A stretch of 64,000 bases of DNA, taken from assembly GCF_000403435.2 (NCBI RefSeq), contig NZ_KE159709.1, forward strand, positions 1-64,000. The letters run 5' to 3'. Shown here one piece after another: positions 40,598-49,847 of the stretch. This DNA is from Oscillibacter sp. 1-3. GTDB lineage: Bacteria > Bacillota > Clostridia > Oscillospirales > Oscillospiraceae. The number at the start of each line of letters is the position of its first letter. The first letter of the stretch is position 1. The notes below the pieces were generated by a model. That model did no database searches. It saw only the letters and a list, made by a program, of their open reading frames with translations, and was not told the DNA's origin. Both the position numbers and the translations under genes were made by a program.

Positions 40598-42649
40598 TCA
40601 AGTTTGACCGTTTTCCCACAGCGAGCGCCCTTTGGGGGTCAGCTGGCTGCCGCCCCGGCCTCTGCTGACCCGGGCCAGCCCCCGGGCGGCCATATCGGAG
40701 AGAATGGAGCGGACCTCCTGCTGGGAGAGGGGGATATGGGCCTCCCGGGCCTTTTGCAGCAGCTTGTCCCGGCCCATGGGCATTCCGGCCTCGGAGGCGG
40801 CGTACAGCTGGGCCAGAACAAAGCGAAAGGTGTCCGAGGAGTCCGCCTCTGCGGGGACGGGGAGAGCGGCGGGAGGGAGAGCGGTCTCTCTGGAGAGGAA
40901 AAGCGTGGGGGGCAGGTCCTCTATGGTGATGTCCTCATGGCCCGTATAGATGAAGTACTCCACCGCGTTCCGCAGCTCGCGGATATTCCCCGGCCAGGTG
41001 TGGCGGCGGAAGAACTCCTCCACCTGCGGCGTCAGGCGGAAGGCGCCGTTCAGCTCCCGGCGGAAGTGGTCCGTCAGAAGAAACATATCGTCGCCCCGCT
41101 CTGTCAGGGGCGGAATGAGCACCGGCAGGGTGTTGAGCCGGTAGTAGAGGTCCCGGCGGAAGGTACCCTCCCGGACCTTTCGCTCCAAGGCCTCGTTGGT
41201 GGCGGCCACAATGCGGACATCCACATGGATGATCCGGTTTCCGCCCACCCGCATGACCTCCCGTTCCTGGAGCGCCCGAAGGAGCTTGATCTGGAGGGCG
41301 GAGCTCATACCCTCCACCTCATCTAAAAAGAGGGTGCCCCGGTGGGCCAGCTCAAAAAGGCCGGGCCGCCCGCCCTTTTTGGCTCCGGTAAAGGCCCCCT
41401 CCTCATAGCCGAAGAGCTCGCTCTCCAGCAGATTCTCCGGAAAGGCCGCCACGTTGATGGGCACGAAGGGGCCGCCGGACCGGAGGGACGCCCGGTGGAC
41501 GGCGTGGGCGAACAGCTCCTTGCCGGTGCCCGTCTCGCCGATCAGCAGGATGGGGCTCTCGCTGCGGGCCATGCGGCCCAGGGTCTCCTTGGTTTTCTGG
41601 ATGGCGCTGGACTGGCCGACGACGTCGGCGAAGCTGTATTTGGCATAGTGGCCCTTGCGGAAGAGCTGGTTCCGCAGATCGTTCTGCCGGACCTCCACAT
41701 CGTTGAAGCGCTGCAGCAGGGCAAAGGCGCCGATGCAGGCGTTCTGCCGGATGACTGGGATTACCTCTACGCTGAGATCCACGCCGTTGACCTTCATGAC
41801 CCTGGCGGGCAGGATCTGGCGGTTTTGCAGGCACTGGACAAAGGGGATGTAGGGAAACACCTCCTCACACCGCCGCCCCTGGACCAGGGCGGCGCTGACA
41901 CAGGTCATCTCCTCGGCGTGGCGGCTGCACGCGAAGATCTCCCCCTTTTCGTTGACGCCCACCACGCCGTCCTCAAGGCTCTCCATCAAAATATGGAACT
42001 GGCTCTCCAGGCGGATGGACCTGGCAAACATTCGGTCAAAGCTGTAGTTGCTGGTTGCCACCTCCTGAACGTATTCCTGGAAAGCCGGTCCCTCCAGCAG
42101 GTCCTCCAGCCCCAGGCGGAGGGCGATCTCGATCATCATACCGGAGGTGCAGACCCGCTGGCCCAGATCGATGACTGTCTCCACTCCCGGCGGGACGTAG
42201 CGGACTTCATCCGGCGTGACGGCGATTTGGGCGTCCGGAACCTCCGGCGCGCCGGGATAGAAGGGGACCCATTGGACGTGGGTGATTCCGAACTGCTCCA
42301 GCTGGGCGATGGCCTCCCGTGCCATGGTCTGTGTCATGTTGACGAACAGCACTTTGCTTCCTGCGGGCAGCTCCTTGAGCCTGCGCAGCTCCCTCCAGCG
42401 GAAAGACACCTCCACCGCCATGGTCTGGCTGTCGATGGGGATGTGCCGCAGCAGCTCCTCCGGGGAGCCGTAGGCGTCGGTGGAGGCCACAAACAGGTCC
42501 GCCCGGTCCAGCACTCCGGCGGCGCTGCCGTCCAGCATGGAAAAGACGGAGATGTCCGCCGCGTCCGCGAACAATCCGGCGATGTCGGCCCGGTAGGACT
42601 CTGCCGCTCTGGGGTCCAGGGCGATGACGGAGATTTTCTTTTTAGACAT
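40598..42649 (-). CDS. cdsR: Sigma-54-dependent activator (CdsR/PrpR-like)
   Basis: 683-residue enhancer-binding protein. Residues 1-190 form a PrpR_N-type sensory domain and 205-310 a PAS domain. The AAA+ domain (about 335-570) has Walker A GETGTGKE, the sigma-54 contact loop GAFTGAKKGG, Walker B LFLDEVEG and the arginine-containing RRDLYYRL. The C terminus carries a winged helix (LSQQEVRSILSDMAARGLARV) instead of a Fis helix. In Clostridioides difficile a sigma-54 activator CdsR controls the cysteine desulfidase cdsB, the same neighbour as here. The start at 42649 follows AAAGGAG. Confidence 0.85.
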   Translation of the reverse strand: MSKKKISVIALDPRAAESYRADIAGLFADAADISVFSMLDGSAAGVLDRADLFVASTDAYGSPEELLRHIPIDSQTMAVEVSFRWRELRRLKELPAGSKVLFVNMTQTMAREAIAQLEQFGITHVQWVPFYPGAPEVPDAQIAVTPDEVRYVPPGVETVIDLGQRVCTSGMMIEIALRLGLEDLLEGPAFQEYVQEVATSNYSFDRMFARSIRLESQFHILMESLEDGVVGVNEKGEIFACSRHAEEMTCVSAALVQGRRCEEVFPYIPFVQCLQNRQILPARVMKVNGVDLSVEVIPVIRQNACIGAFALLQRFNDVEVRQNDLRNQLFRKGHYAKYSFADVVGQSSAIQKTKETLGRMARSESPILLIGETGTGKELFAHAVHRASLRSGGPFVPINVAAFPENLLESELFGYEEGAFTGAKKGGRPGLFELAHRGTLFLDEVEGMSSALQIKLLRALQEREVMRVGGNRIIHVDVRIVAATNEALERKVREGTFRRDLYYRLNTLPVLIPPLTERGDDMFLLTDHFRRELNGAFRLTPQVEEFFRRHTWPGNIRELRNAVEYFIYTGHEDITIEDLPPTLFLSRETALPPAALPVPAEADSSDTFRFVLAQLYAASEAGMPMGRDKLLQKAREAHIPLSQQEVRSILSDMAARGLARVSRGRGGSQLTPKGRSLWENGQT

Positions 42650-42663
42650 CACAATAGCGTCTC

Positions 42664-42688
42664 CTTTGACCAGTTTCTTTGACCAGTT
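42664..42688. repeat. Tandem CTTTGACCAGTT repeat between activator and cdsB
   Basis: Two identical 12-mers CTTTGACCAGTT at 42664-42675 and 42677-42688, separated by one base. They overlap the activator's ribosome binding site on the minus strand and lie about 50-70 bases upstream of the cdsB sigma-54 promoter. They could be a regulator site or a simple duplication. Confidence 0.5.
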
Positions 42689-42733
42689 AACCATAAATGA
42701 TAGCGAATTGCAAGGGAATTCCCGGGAAAAAAC

Positions 42734-42750
42734 CTGGCATGAAATTTGTT
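42734..42750 (+). promoter_or_regulatory. Sigma-54 promoter of cdsB
   Basis: CTGGCATGAAATTTGTT fits the consensus CTGGCACGNNNNTTGCW with two changes. The invariant GG (42736-42737) and the G of the -12 element (42748) have the required ten-base gap. The start would be near 42762, about 48 bases before the cdsB ATG. Confidence 0.7.
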
Positions 42751-42809
42751 AAATAGCTGAAGCAAATGGATCTATTTCAAAACCAACTTACCAGAGAGGA
42801 GTATCCCAT

Positions 42810-44102
42810 ATGATTACAAAGGAAGAACTGCTGACCCTGCTGCGCCAGGAGGTGGTCCCCGCCCTGGGCTGCACCGAGCCGGTGTGTGCGGCTCTGGCCG
42901 CCGCGGACGCCTGCCGCGCCATCGGCGGTGAGATCGTCACCGTGAAGCTGGAGGTCAACCCCGGCATCTACAAAAACGGTATGAGCGTGGGCATTCCCGG
43001 CTTTTCCCGGGTGGGGCTGAGATACGCCGCTGCCCTGGGGGCCTGTCTCCGCAACCCGGAGAAGGGACTGCGGCTCCTGGAGGACCTCAATGAGGCGGTC
43101 TCCGACCAGGCCATTGCGCTGGTGGAGGACCGCCATGTCACCGTGACCATCAAGCACGACGAGGTCCAGCTCTATGCCCGGGCGGAGGTCATCACCACCG
43201 CCGGCGTTGGTGTCAGCGTCATCCGGGGCACCCATTCCAATATTGTCTTTACCAAGCGGAACAACCAGGTGCTGATGGAAAAGCCTTGGTCCGCCGGGAA
43301 CGGCGACGCGCTTCACGAGGGGCTGAAAGCGATGCGTGTCTCGGAGATTCGGGAGCTGGTGGAGCAGTGCTCCCAGGAGGAGCTGGCCTTTATGCTGGAG
43401 GGTGTGAAGATGAACGAGGGCCTGGCGGATTACGGTCTGGAGCACGACCCCGGCATCGGTATTGCCGGCGCGCTGAACCGGCAGATGAGCTCCGGCGTCA
43501 TGGGGGAGAATCTGTTCAGCCGGATCATGACCCGGGTGGCCAGCAGCGCCGAGGGCCGCATGAGCGGCTGTCCCTACGCGGTCATGAGCAGCGCGGGCAG
43601 CGGCAACCACGGCATCACCGCCGTCATCCCCGTGGCGGAGATGGCACGGCACTTGGGCGCCTCTGAGGAACGCCTGGTGAAGGCCCTGGCCTTTTCCCAC
43701 ACGCTGAATGTTTACATCAAGCTCTTCACCGGGAAGCTGTCTGCCACCTGCGGCTGCGGCGTCTCCGCGGCCACCGCCGCCTCCGCCGCCATGGTCTGGC
43801 TGATGGGGGGAGGCGATGAGCAGATCGGCGGAGCCATTATCAATATGAGCGGCGACCTCACTGGTATGGTCTGCGACGGAGGCAAAATCGGATGTGCGCT
43901 GAAGCTGGCCACTGCCGCCAACGCCGCGCTGATGTGCGCCTGTCTGGCTATGGACAACGTAGTCCTCCAGTCCACGGACGGTATCTGCGCCGCGACGCCG
44001 GAGGAGGTTATCCGCAGTATGGGCCGGGTCAGTATGCCGGGGATGGTGGAGACGGATAAGGTCATTTTGGATATTATGATGGAGAAGGACCAGAAGGACT
44101 GA
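42810..44102 (+). CDS. cdsB: L-cysteine desulfidase (CdsB/CyuA, UPF0597)
   Basis: 430-residue iron-sulfur enzyme of the YhaM/UPF0597 family, which breaks L-cysteine into pyruvate, ammonia and sulfide (some members act on serine). Diagnostic segments are [16 protein letters not shown] (residues 17-32) with the first cluster cysteine, [15 protein letters not shown] (about 265-279), [15 protein letters not shown] (about 310-325) and [27 protein letters not shown] precedes the ATG. It is divergent from the sigma-54 activator and preceded by a sigma-54 promoter. Confidence 0.92.
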   Translation: MITKEELLTLLRQEVVPALGCTEPVCAALAAADACRAIGGEIVTVKLEVNPGIYKNGMSVGIPGFSRVGLRYAAALGACLRNPEKGLRLLEDLNEAVSDQAIALVEDRHVTVTIKHDEVQLYARAEVITTAGVGVSVIRGTHSNIVFTKRNNQVLMEKPWSAGNGDALHEGLKAMRVSEIRELVEQCSQEELAFMLEGVKMNEGLADYGLEHDPGIGIAGALNRQMSSGVMGENLFSRIMTRVASSAEGRMSGCPYAVMSSAGSGNHGITAVIPVAEMARHLGASEERLVKALAFSHTLNVYIKLFTGKLSATCGCGVSAATAASAAMVWLMGGGDEQIGGAIINMSGDLTGMVCDGGKIGCALKLATAANAALMCACLAMDNVVLQSTDGICAATPEEVIRSMGRVSMPGMVETDKVILDIMMEKDQKD

Positions 44103-44162
44103 GGAGCGGACGCGGATGCTTTCCGGCGTTTTCTTCCCGCCAGAGGGGGCTTTGACAGTTAA

Positions 44163-44200
44163 AAAAATCCCCGCTGTATCTGCAGTACAGCGGGGATTTT
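44163..44200. terminator. Bidirectional terminator between cdsB and tctA
   Basis: AAAATCCCCGCTGTA and its complement TACAGCGGGGATTTT flank a short loop. A-run on the left and T-run on the right make it usable in both directions for the two convergent genes. Confidence 0.85.
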
Positions 44201-44216
44201 GAATGGAGATCTGCTG

Positions 44217-45773
44217 TCAGTCGGGGGTGCGGACGGGGTCGTCCCCGGTCTCGCCGGGGATGTCGCCGCCGGCCTGCTCTACGGCTTTTTTCTCCATGCG
44301 GTTCATCAGGATGGGGGAGAGGATGCCGAAGACGCACAGAGCGATCAGCACCCAGCAGACAGGAGTGGAGAAGAGAATGGCGGGATTCCCGCCGGAGAGG
44401 GCCAGGGAGCGGCGCAGGCCTTTCTCGCCGATGGGCCCGAGGATCAGCGCCAGCACAATGGCGGCGGTGTTCAGGTCGAACTTGCGGCAGAGATAGCCCA
44501 GCACGCCGAAGATCATCATGATAACCACGTCCACGAAGTTCTTGTGGATGGCGTAAGAGCCCACCACGCAGAGGACGGAGACGGCGGGAATCAAAATGGC
44601 GTCGGACAGGCGGGAGATCTGCGCGAAGCCCCGGCAGCCCAGAAGGCCGATGCCCAGCATAAAGAACTGGATCAGCACGAAGCCAGCGAAGAAGGTGTAG
44701 GTCATTTTCGCCGTCTCGCCCACGAAGAGGTCGGGGCCGGGGGTCAGGCCCTGGATGATGAGGCCGCCCATCAGCACGGCGGTGACGCTCTCTCCGGGGA
44801 TGCCCAGGGTGAGCATGGGGATCAATGAGCCGCCGGTGACGGCGTTGTTGGCGGCCTCGGACCCGGCCACGCCCTCAATGCTGCCGTGGCCAAACTTCTC
44901 CTTTTCCTTGGAAAACTGGCGGGCGGTGTTATAGCCCAGGAAGCAGGCGATGGAGGCGCCAGCGCCGGGCAGGATGCCGATCAGGTTTCCGATGATCCAG
45001 GAGCGGCCCACGGTGGGGGCGATCTGCTTGAACTCCTTCTTGTTCAGCATCATCTTGTCACTGAACTTGGTGGCCCGGGCCCGCTGCGTGATCTTCTGCT
45101 CCGCCAGAATCAGCGCCTGACTCATGGAGAACAGGCCGATCAGGGCGCAGGTGGTGTTGATGCCCTCATAGAGGGAGGACTGGCCGAACATGAAGCGCTT
45201 CACGCCCTCCATGGGGTCCATGCCGATGGTGGAGAGCAAAAGGCCCAGCGCACCGGAGATCAGTCCCTTTACCATGGACTTGGAGCTGACGCCGGCGATG
45301 ATGGTCAGGCCGAAGATGGACAGCCAGAAGTACTCCGGGGAGCCGAACTTCATAGCCAGCTGGGCCAGCAGAGGGGCAAAGAAATACAAAGAGATGCAGG
45401 ACAGCAGTCCACCGAAGAACGAGGAGATGCAGGCGGTGCCCAGAGCCTTGCCGGCCTTGCCCTGGAGGGTCATCTGGTAACCCTCGATGGCGGTGGCAGC
45501 AGAGGCGGGGGTTCCGGGGGTGTGAATCAGGATGGCGGAGATGGACCCGCCGAAGATGGCGCCGCAGTAAATGGCGCCCAGCATAATCAGGCCCGTGGAG
45601 GCCTCCATGGTGAAGGTCATGGGCAGCAGCAATGCCACGCCCATGGCGGCGGACAGGCCCGGCAGACAGCCGATGACGATGCCGATGGTGGTGCCGGCGG
45701 CCATGGCCAGCAGATTGACGGGGACAAGGGCGTTGATAAATCCCTGGCCCATCAGGGCTAACGTTTCTAACAT
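44217..45773 (-). CDS. tctA: Tripartite tricarboxylate transporter large membrane protein TctA
   Basis: 518-residue TctA family permease with about 11-12 membrane helices. Typical are GIVIGCLPGLSAAMGVALLLP (about 30-50), GGSISAILIHTPGTPASAATAIEGY (73-97) and GILPGAGASIACFLGYN (about 260). It works with TctB and the binding protein TctC, encoded upstream in the same operon, to import citrate or another carboxylate using the ion gradient. The substrate is not determined by sequence. Confidence 0.94.
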   Translation of the reverse strand: MLETLALMGQGFINALVPVNLLAMAAGTTIGIVIGCLPGLSAAMGVALLLPMTFTMEASTGLIMLGAIYCGAIFGGSISAILIHTPGTPASAATAIEGYQMTLQGKAGKALGTACISSFFGGLLSCISLYFFAPLLAQLAMKFGSPEYFWLSIFGLTIIAGVSSKSMVKGLISGALGLLLSTIGMDPMEGVKRFMFGQSSLYEGINTTCALIGLFSMSQALILAEQKITQRARATKFSDKMMLNKKEFKQIAPTVGRSWIIGNLIGILPGAGASIACFLGYNTARQFSKEKEKFGHGSIEGVAGSEAANNAVTGGSLIPMLTLGIPGESVTAVLMGGLIIQGLTPGPDLFVGETAKMTYTFFAGFVLIQFFMLGIGLLGCRGFAQISRLSDAILIPAVSVLCVVGSYAIHKNFVDVVIMMIFGVLGYLCRKFDLNTAAIVLALILGPIGEKGLRRSLALSGGNPAILFSTPVCWVLIALCVFGILSPILMNRMEKKAVEQAGGDIPGETGDDPVRTPD

Positions 45774-45788
45774 TGTCGTCCTCCCCCT

Positions 45789-46232
45789 TTACTTAAACAG
45801 CAGGCCCACAGGCAGTTTGACCTTGAGGAACAGGGTAAACGCGCAGTAGACCAGCGCCAGGATTACGACGGTGGACAGCAGGATCTGCCACTTCGGAACC
45901 TTCAAAAACAGCAGGCATACCGCCATGAATACCAGTGTTGCGATGTAAAAGCCGGCGAAGTACATCACCACCAGGTACAGCACCACCATACCCAGGATGG
46001 GGAAAAACTGTTTGGGGAGGAATCCCTTGAAATCCTCCAGGCCGGTGGTGACGCCGCTTTTTTTCGCTCCTCGAACCATCTGCGCCACATACAAGGTGGT
46101 CAGGGCTGCCAGCAGGATGATGATGAACAGGGGGTAGGTCTGGGCGGCGGAAGGGAGGCGCAGGGTCATCACCAAAAACAAAGCGCAGATCGCGTAGATA
46201 AACGCGACAACGCCAATATCGGTTTTCTTCAT
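45789..46232 (-). CDS. tctB: Tripartite tricarboxylate transporter small membrane protein TctB
   Basis: 147 residues with four predicted membrane helices, the size and hydropathy of TctB subunits. The helices run from DIGVVAFIYAICALFLVMTLRL to the C-terminal LALVYCAFTLFLKVKLPVGLLF. It lies 15 bases before tctA and 76 bases after tctC. Confidence 0.9.
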   Translation of the reverse strand: MKKTDIGVVAFIYAICALFLVMTLRLPSAAQTYPLFIIILLAALTTLYVAQMVRGAKKSGVTTGLEDFKGFLPKQFFPILGMVVLYLVVMYFAGFYIATLVFMAVCLLFLKVPKWQILLSTVVILALVYCAFTLFLKVKLPVGLLFK

Positions 46233-46308
46233 CTCTCAAACCTCACATTTCAGTCGTGAAAAAGGACGCGGGGCTTCACGGCGTGAAGCCCCGCGCAGCT
46301 CTATGGAA

Positions 46309-47346
46309 TTAATCGGCCCAAATAGAGGAGACGGTGTCGGTGCAGAAGACATACTGCGCGTCCAGCAGGGCGGCGGTTGCGGCGGGATCCATGTACTCAG
46401 TGGTAACGCTGGCCTTGACGGCAGCGTCCAGATAGGCGGAATCCTCCATCGTCTGCTTGAAGGCGTCGGCGTAGAAATCGATGATCTCCTGGGGGGTGTC
46501 CTTGGGGGCCACAATGGCGCGGGCGGAGCCGTACCACTGGTCATAGTAGCCCGCCTCGCCCAGAGTGGGAACGTCGGGATACTCAGCAAGACGCTTGGTG
46601 TCAAAGACACCAAGGACCTTTACCTCAGAGGTGAAGGCCGCAAAATCGGCCAGCTTGGCGGAGGAGAAGTCCACCTCGCCCTGGCGCAGGGCCAGCAGCT
46701 GGTCGGCGGTGCCGCCGTAGGGGATGGCGGTGTACTCAAAGCCGGCGGTGGTAGCCAGCAGCTGCGCGGCGATGTGGTTGGAGGCCTTGTTGCCGTTGGT
46801 GGAGGCCTTCAGCTCGCCGGGATGGTCCTTGGCATAGGCCACCAGGTCCTCCAGGGTGTCGAACTGGCTGTTGGCCGCCACCAGGATGACGGAGGTCTCG
46901 GTGACGTGGTTGCAGATGGGCACGAAGTCCTCCATGGTGTAATCACCCAGGCCCTCCACGATGTTGGAGCACAGGGTGGGCAGGTTCACGAAGCCCAGGG
47001 TGTAGCCGTCGGGCTTGGCCTGGGACAGGGCCGTCCAGCCGATGGAGCCGGAGCCGCCCTCCTGGTTGTCGATCACGATGGTCTGGCCGATGAACTTGTC
47101 GGCGTAGGCACTGAGGACGCGGGCGGTGTTGTCGGTGCCGGAACCGGCCTTGTAGGCCACGATCATGTTCACGGGCTCGCTGGGGGTCCAGCCGGTGGCG
47201 GCGGGCTCAGAGGGTTCGTTGGTATCGCCTGTGCTGGTGTTGGCAGGCGGGGGTGTGGTGCCGGCGTCGTCGCCGGAGCCGCCGCAGGCGCACAGGCTCA
47301 GCAGCATGAATGCCGCCAGCAGCAGGGCAAGGAGTTTCTTCTTCAT
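46309..47346 (-). CDS. tctC: Tripartite transporter binding lipoprotein TctC
   Basis: 345-residue extracytoplasmic substrate-binding protein of the Bug/TctC family. The signal ends in SLCAC (lipidated Cys about residue 21), followed by a Thr/Pro/Ser-rich linker. The Bug fold has VNMIVAYKAGSGTDNTARVL, QTIVIDNQEGGSGSIGWTALSQAKPDGYTLGF and the Pro-rich EYPDVPTLGEAGY. The ATG at 47346 has AAAGG upstream. A longer frame is rejected because it begins before the promoter and would hide the signal peptide. Confidence 0.93.
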   Translation of the reverse strand: MKKKLLALLLAAFMLLSLCACGGSGDDAGTTPPPANTSTGDTNEPSEPAATGWTPSEPVNMIVAYKAGSGTDNTARVLSAYADKFIGQTIVIDNQEGGSGSIGWTALSQAKPDGYTLGFVNLPTLCSNIVEGLGDYTMEDFVPICNHVTETSVILVAANSQFDTLEDLVAYAKDHPGELKASTNGNKASNHIAAQLLATTAGFEYTAIPYGGTADQLLALRQGEVDFSSAKLADFAAFTSEVKVLGVFDTKRLAEYPDVPTLGEAGYYDQWYGSARAIVAPKDTPQEIIDFYADAFKQTMEDSAYLDAAVKASVTTEYMDPAATAALLDAQYVFCTDTVSSIWAD

Positions 47347-47394
47347 TTTCAACTCGACCTTTCTTTGTAACTTGCAGGTGAAACACCTGGTCAC

Positions 47395-47423
47395 AGGATA
47401 GCACGACAGTGCCTGAAAATCAA
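47395..47423 (-). promoter_or_regulatory. Sigma-A promoter of tctCBA
   Basis: On the minus strand TTGATT (47418-47423) and TATCCT (47395-47400) are 17 bases apart. A dyad AGGTGTTTCACCT lies directly downstream (about 47376-47388) and could be an operator. Confidence 0.6.
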
Positions 47424-47507
47424 TTGCTAATTCATAAAAATTTAACAATTATTTTCTCATAAAATAGCAAAAATTTGATTGCATTTTACAGCGCGCTCAA
47501 ACCAGTG

Positions 47508-47540
47508 AAAAAAGAGGAGCAGAGATCGGTCTGCTCCTCT
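47508..47540 (-). terminator. Intrinsic terminator of the chromate-transporter pair
   Basis: On the minus strand AGAGGAGCAGA pairs with TCTGCTCCTCT, followed by six T. It lies 23 bases after the end of the second transporter gene. Confidence 0.88.
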
Positions 47541-47562
47541 GAAAAAAAATTGAAAACGCTTG

Positions 47563-48117
47563 TCATGCCAGGCACCAGGAAAGAACCAGCCGCAGAATGC
47601 CGCAGGCCGTTCCCATGGCCAGCATAAAGACCATAGGGGAGGGCTTCCGGCGCCGGTAGACTGCCAGACCTCCGCAGAACAGGACCGCGGATAACAGAAC
47701 AAGACCGGACCCGCCGGAACACAGCGCGTTTTTCACGATTACCGCCCCGCCGTTTACAATTACACCGGTCACCGCCGCCCGCAGTATTTTTAATGTATAC
47801 TGCCAGCGGTGGTTTTTCCGCAGCTGGTCGTTTGCCCGCAAGATCAGGAAGGAGATTAGGCATCCGGGCAGGATGCAGGCGCAGGTGGCCGTCACTGCGC
47901 CGGGGATGCCGTGGAGGCGCATGCCCACAAAAGACGCGGCGTTGACGGCGATGGGGCCCGGAGTCATCTCGGCGATGGCCATGAGGTCCACCAGTGCCTC
48001 CGCCGTCAGCCAGCCCAGACGGTCCACAATCTCCGCCTGGATCAGGGAGATGGCCGAGAGCCCCCCGCCGATGCTGAAAAGCCCGATGTAAAAAAAGCGA
48101 AGCGCCATCGCCGTCAT
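47563..48117 (-). CDS. chrA: Chromate transporter-type protein, second half
   Basis: 184-residue single-domain CHR protein with about five to six membrane helices. The motif SIGGGLSAISLIQAEIVDRLGWLT and MTPGPIAVNAASFVGMRLHGIPGA are the CHR family pattern (F-x-G-G-x-A and PGP-x3-N). Short CHR proteins occur as co-transcribed pairs that together correspond to one long ChrA. Its start overlaps the stop of the other half. The natural substrate may not be chromate in a gut anaerobe. Confidence 0.88.
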   Translation of the reverse strand: MTAMALRFFYIGLFSIGGGLSAISLIQAEIVDRLGWLTAEALVDLMAIAEMTPGPIAVNAASFVGMRLHGIPGAVTATCACILPGCLISFLILRANDQLRKNHRWQYTLKILRAAVTGVIVNGGAVIVKNALCSGGSGLVLLSAVLFCGGLAVYRRRKPSPMVFMLAMGTACGILRLVLSWCLA

Positions 48118-48668
48118 GATGCGTTCCTCCCCGCCAGCAGCCAGCCCAGGAGGGCGCCTCCCGCCAGAAGCCAGATGGTCCCAATGCCCGTGGTCAGGGA
48201 CAGCAGAAGTACCGCGCCCATCACCGCCCGCCGCAGGCGGTCTCCTCCGCGGAGGATCTCCATCGCCATGGCGGCCGACGCGTCCGCCACCACCACAGCC
48301 ACCGCCAGGCGCAGGCCATACAGCAGCGCGGCGATAACAGGGCTGGCGGAAAACGCCTCATAGCAGAGGGAGAGGGCGGAGAGGATCGCCAGCGGCGGGA
48401 GAATGGTGCCCAATACGCCGCAGAGCGCCCCGGCGGCCCCTGCCATTCGTGCGCCCACCTGTACCGCTACGTTGACGGTCACCGCGCCAGGGGAGGCCCG
48501 GGCGAAGGCCGTCATGTCCAGAATTTCCTCCTGGGTCAGCCACCCCAGCTCATCCGCGAACCGCCGCTGCATCAGGGGGATAATGACGAACCCGCCCCCG
48601 AAGGTGAGGCCGCTGAGGGCCAGCATGGAGGTAAACAGCTTCCAACAGATCTTTCCCATGTCTCTCAC
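48114..48668 (-). CDS. chrA: Chromate transporter-type protein, first half
   Basis: 184 residues, homologous half of the pair: LTFGGGFVIIPLMQRRFADELGWLTQEE (residues 20-47) and ARASPGAVTVNVAVQVGARMAGAAGAL are CHR motifs. About six membrane helices follow. It is the first gene of the two-gene unit, divergent from the LysR gene with 96 bases between. Confidence 0.88.
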   Translation of the reverse strand: MRDMGKICWKLFTSMLALSGLTFGGGFVIIPLMQRRFADELGWLTQEEILDMTAFARASPGAVTVNVAVQVGARMAGAAGALCGVLGTILPPLAILSALSLCYEAFSASPVIAALLYGLRLAVAVVVADASAAMAMEILRGGDRLRRAVMGAVLLLSLTTGIGTIWLLAGGALLGWLLAGRNAS

Positions 48669-48710
48669 TTCCTTTGTCTCCAGTTTACACCATAAATTTG
48701 CATTTTGGAA

Positions 48711-48740
48711 ATACTATGATATAATAAAAAATATAGTGAT
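48711..48740. promoter_or_regulatory. AT-rich dyad between chromate-transporter and LysR genes
   Basis: ACTAT at 48713-48717 faces ATAGT at 48733-48737 within the short divergent gap, in an A/T-rich context of LysR-box type. It is a plausible site for the neighbouring LysR protein. Confidence 0.4.
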
Positions 48741-48764
48741 TTTCTTATAAGAGGGGGGAGGAAC

Positions 48765-49639
48765 ATGACCCTGCGCCACCTGCGGATCTTTCTGGCGGTG
48801 TGCCGGGAGGGATCTGCCACCGCCGCCGCGGAAAAGCTGTACATCGCCCAGCCCACCGTCAGTGTGGCGATTCGGGAGCTGGAGAGCCACTACGGCGTCA
48901 CCCTGTTCGACCGGATCGGACGGCGGCTGTTCCTCACTGACGCCGGGGAGCAGATGCGCTCCTACGCCCAGCACATTGTAGCTCTGCTGGACGAGATGGA
49001 GGTCCGCTCCCAGGATTGGGAGGAGACCGGCACCCTGCGGCTGGGCAGCAGCATTACCATCGGCACCGTGCAGCTGCCCGGAATCACGGCGCGGCTCCAG
49101 GAGCTGTATCCGAAGCTGCGGATCGAGGTGATGATCTGGAACTCCGATACTGTGGAGGCCGCTATTCTGGACAACGGGATCGACCTGGGGCTGATCGAGG
49201 GAGAGTGCCATCACGGGAAGCTGGCGGACATCCTGCTGGGCGGGGACGAGCTGGTGTTTTTGTGTCACCCGGAGCATGCCTTCGCGGGGCGGTCCGTGTC
49301 CGCCGGACAGCTGAACGGGGAATCCTTTCTCTTTCGGGAGAGAGGCAGCGCCGGCCGGGACCTTGTGGAGTCCACCCTAAAAGCCGGCGGGGTGGAGCCG
49401 CGGCCTCTGTGGCAGAGCATCAGCACCCAGACCCTGGTCAGCGGGGTGGCGGAGGACTGGGCGTGGCGGTGCTGCCCCTGTCGCTGATCCGGCCGGCCCT
49501 GGACGCAGGCAGCGTGAGCCAGTTCTGGGTGGAGGGCATCCGGTTTACCCGGCGCTTCCGCCTGCTTTATCACAGGAATAAGTATCTGACGCGGCCCATG
49601 GAGGCGATGATCCGCCTGTGCCGGGAGACCTGGGCGTGA
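48765..49639 (+). pseudogene. LysR-type regulator with a frameshift
   Basis: The helix-turn-helix (MTLRHLRIFLAVCREGSAT, residues 1-19, then KLYIAQPTVSVAIRELE) and most of the effector domain read normally to ISTQTLVSGVAE near residue 230. The frame then fails and stops at 49487. The other frame carries on with GVAVLPLSLIRPALDAGSV and ends in RLCRETWA at 49639. Adding one G to the GGAGG at 49451-49455 restores a normal 291-residue protein. It may be a true pseudogene or a sequencing error. Its place suggests control of the divergent chromate-type transporter. Confidence 0.8.
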
Positions 49640-49847
49640 GGCGGAGCGTTTGAAATCCTCTGTCCATTGGAAAAACAGGCGTTGAAAATACCGGAGGGCT
49701 CCATCTCCGCTCTGACGAAGCAGGACCTGAGAGGGCAGATCCCGCCGAAAAATCTTTTGTAGTATTTTGCGGCGGTCTATGGTATTCTTAAAAAAAGACC
49801 CAGCCGCCGAAACCGCGCGGGACGGCCATGTGGGGGAGGGAATCACC

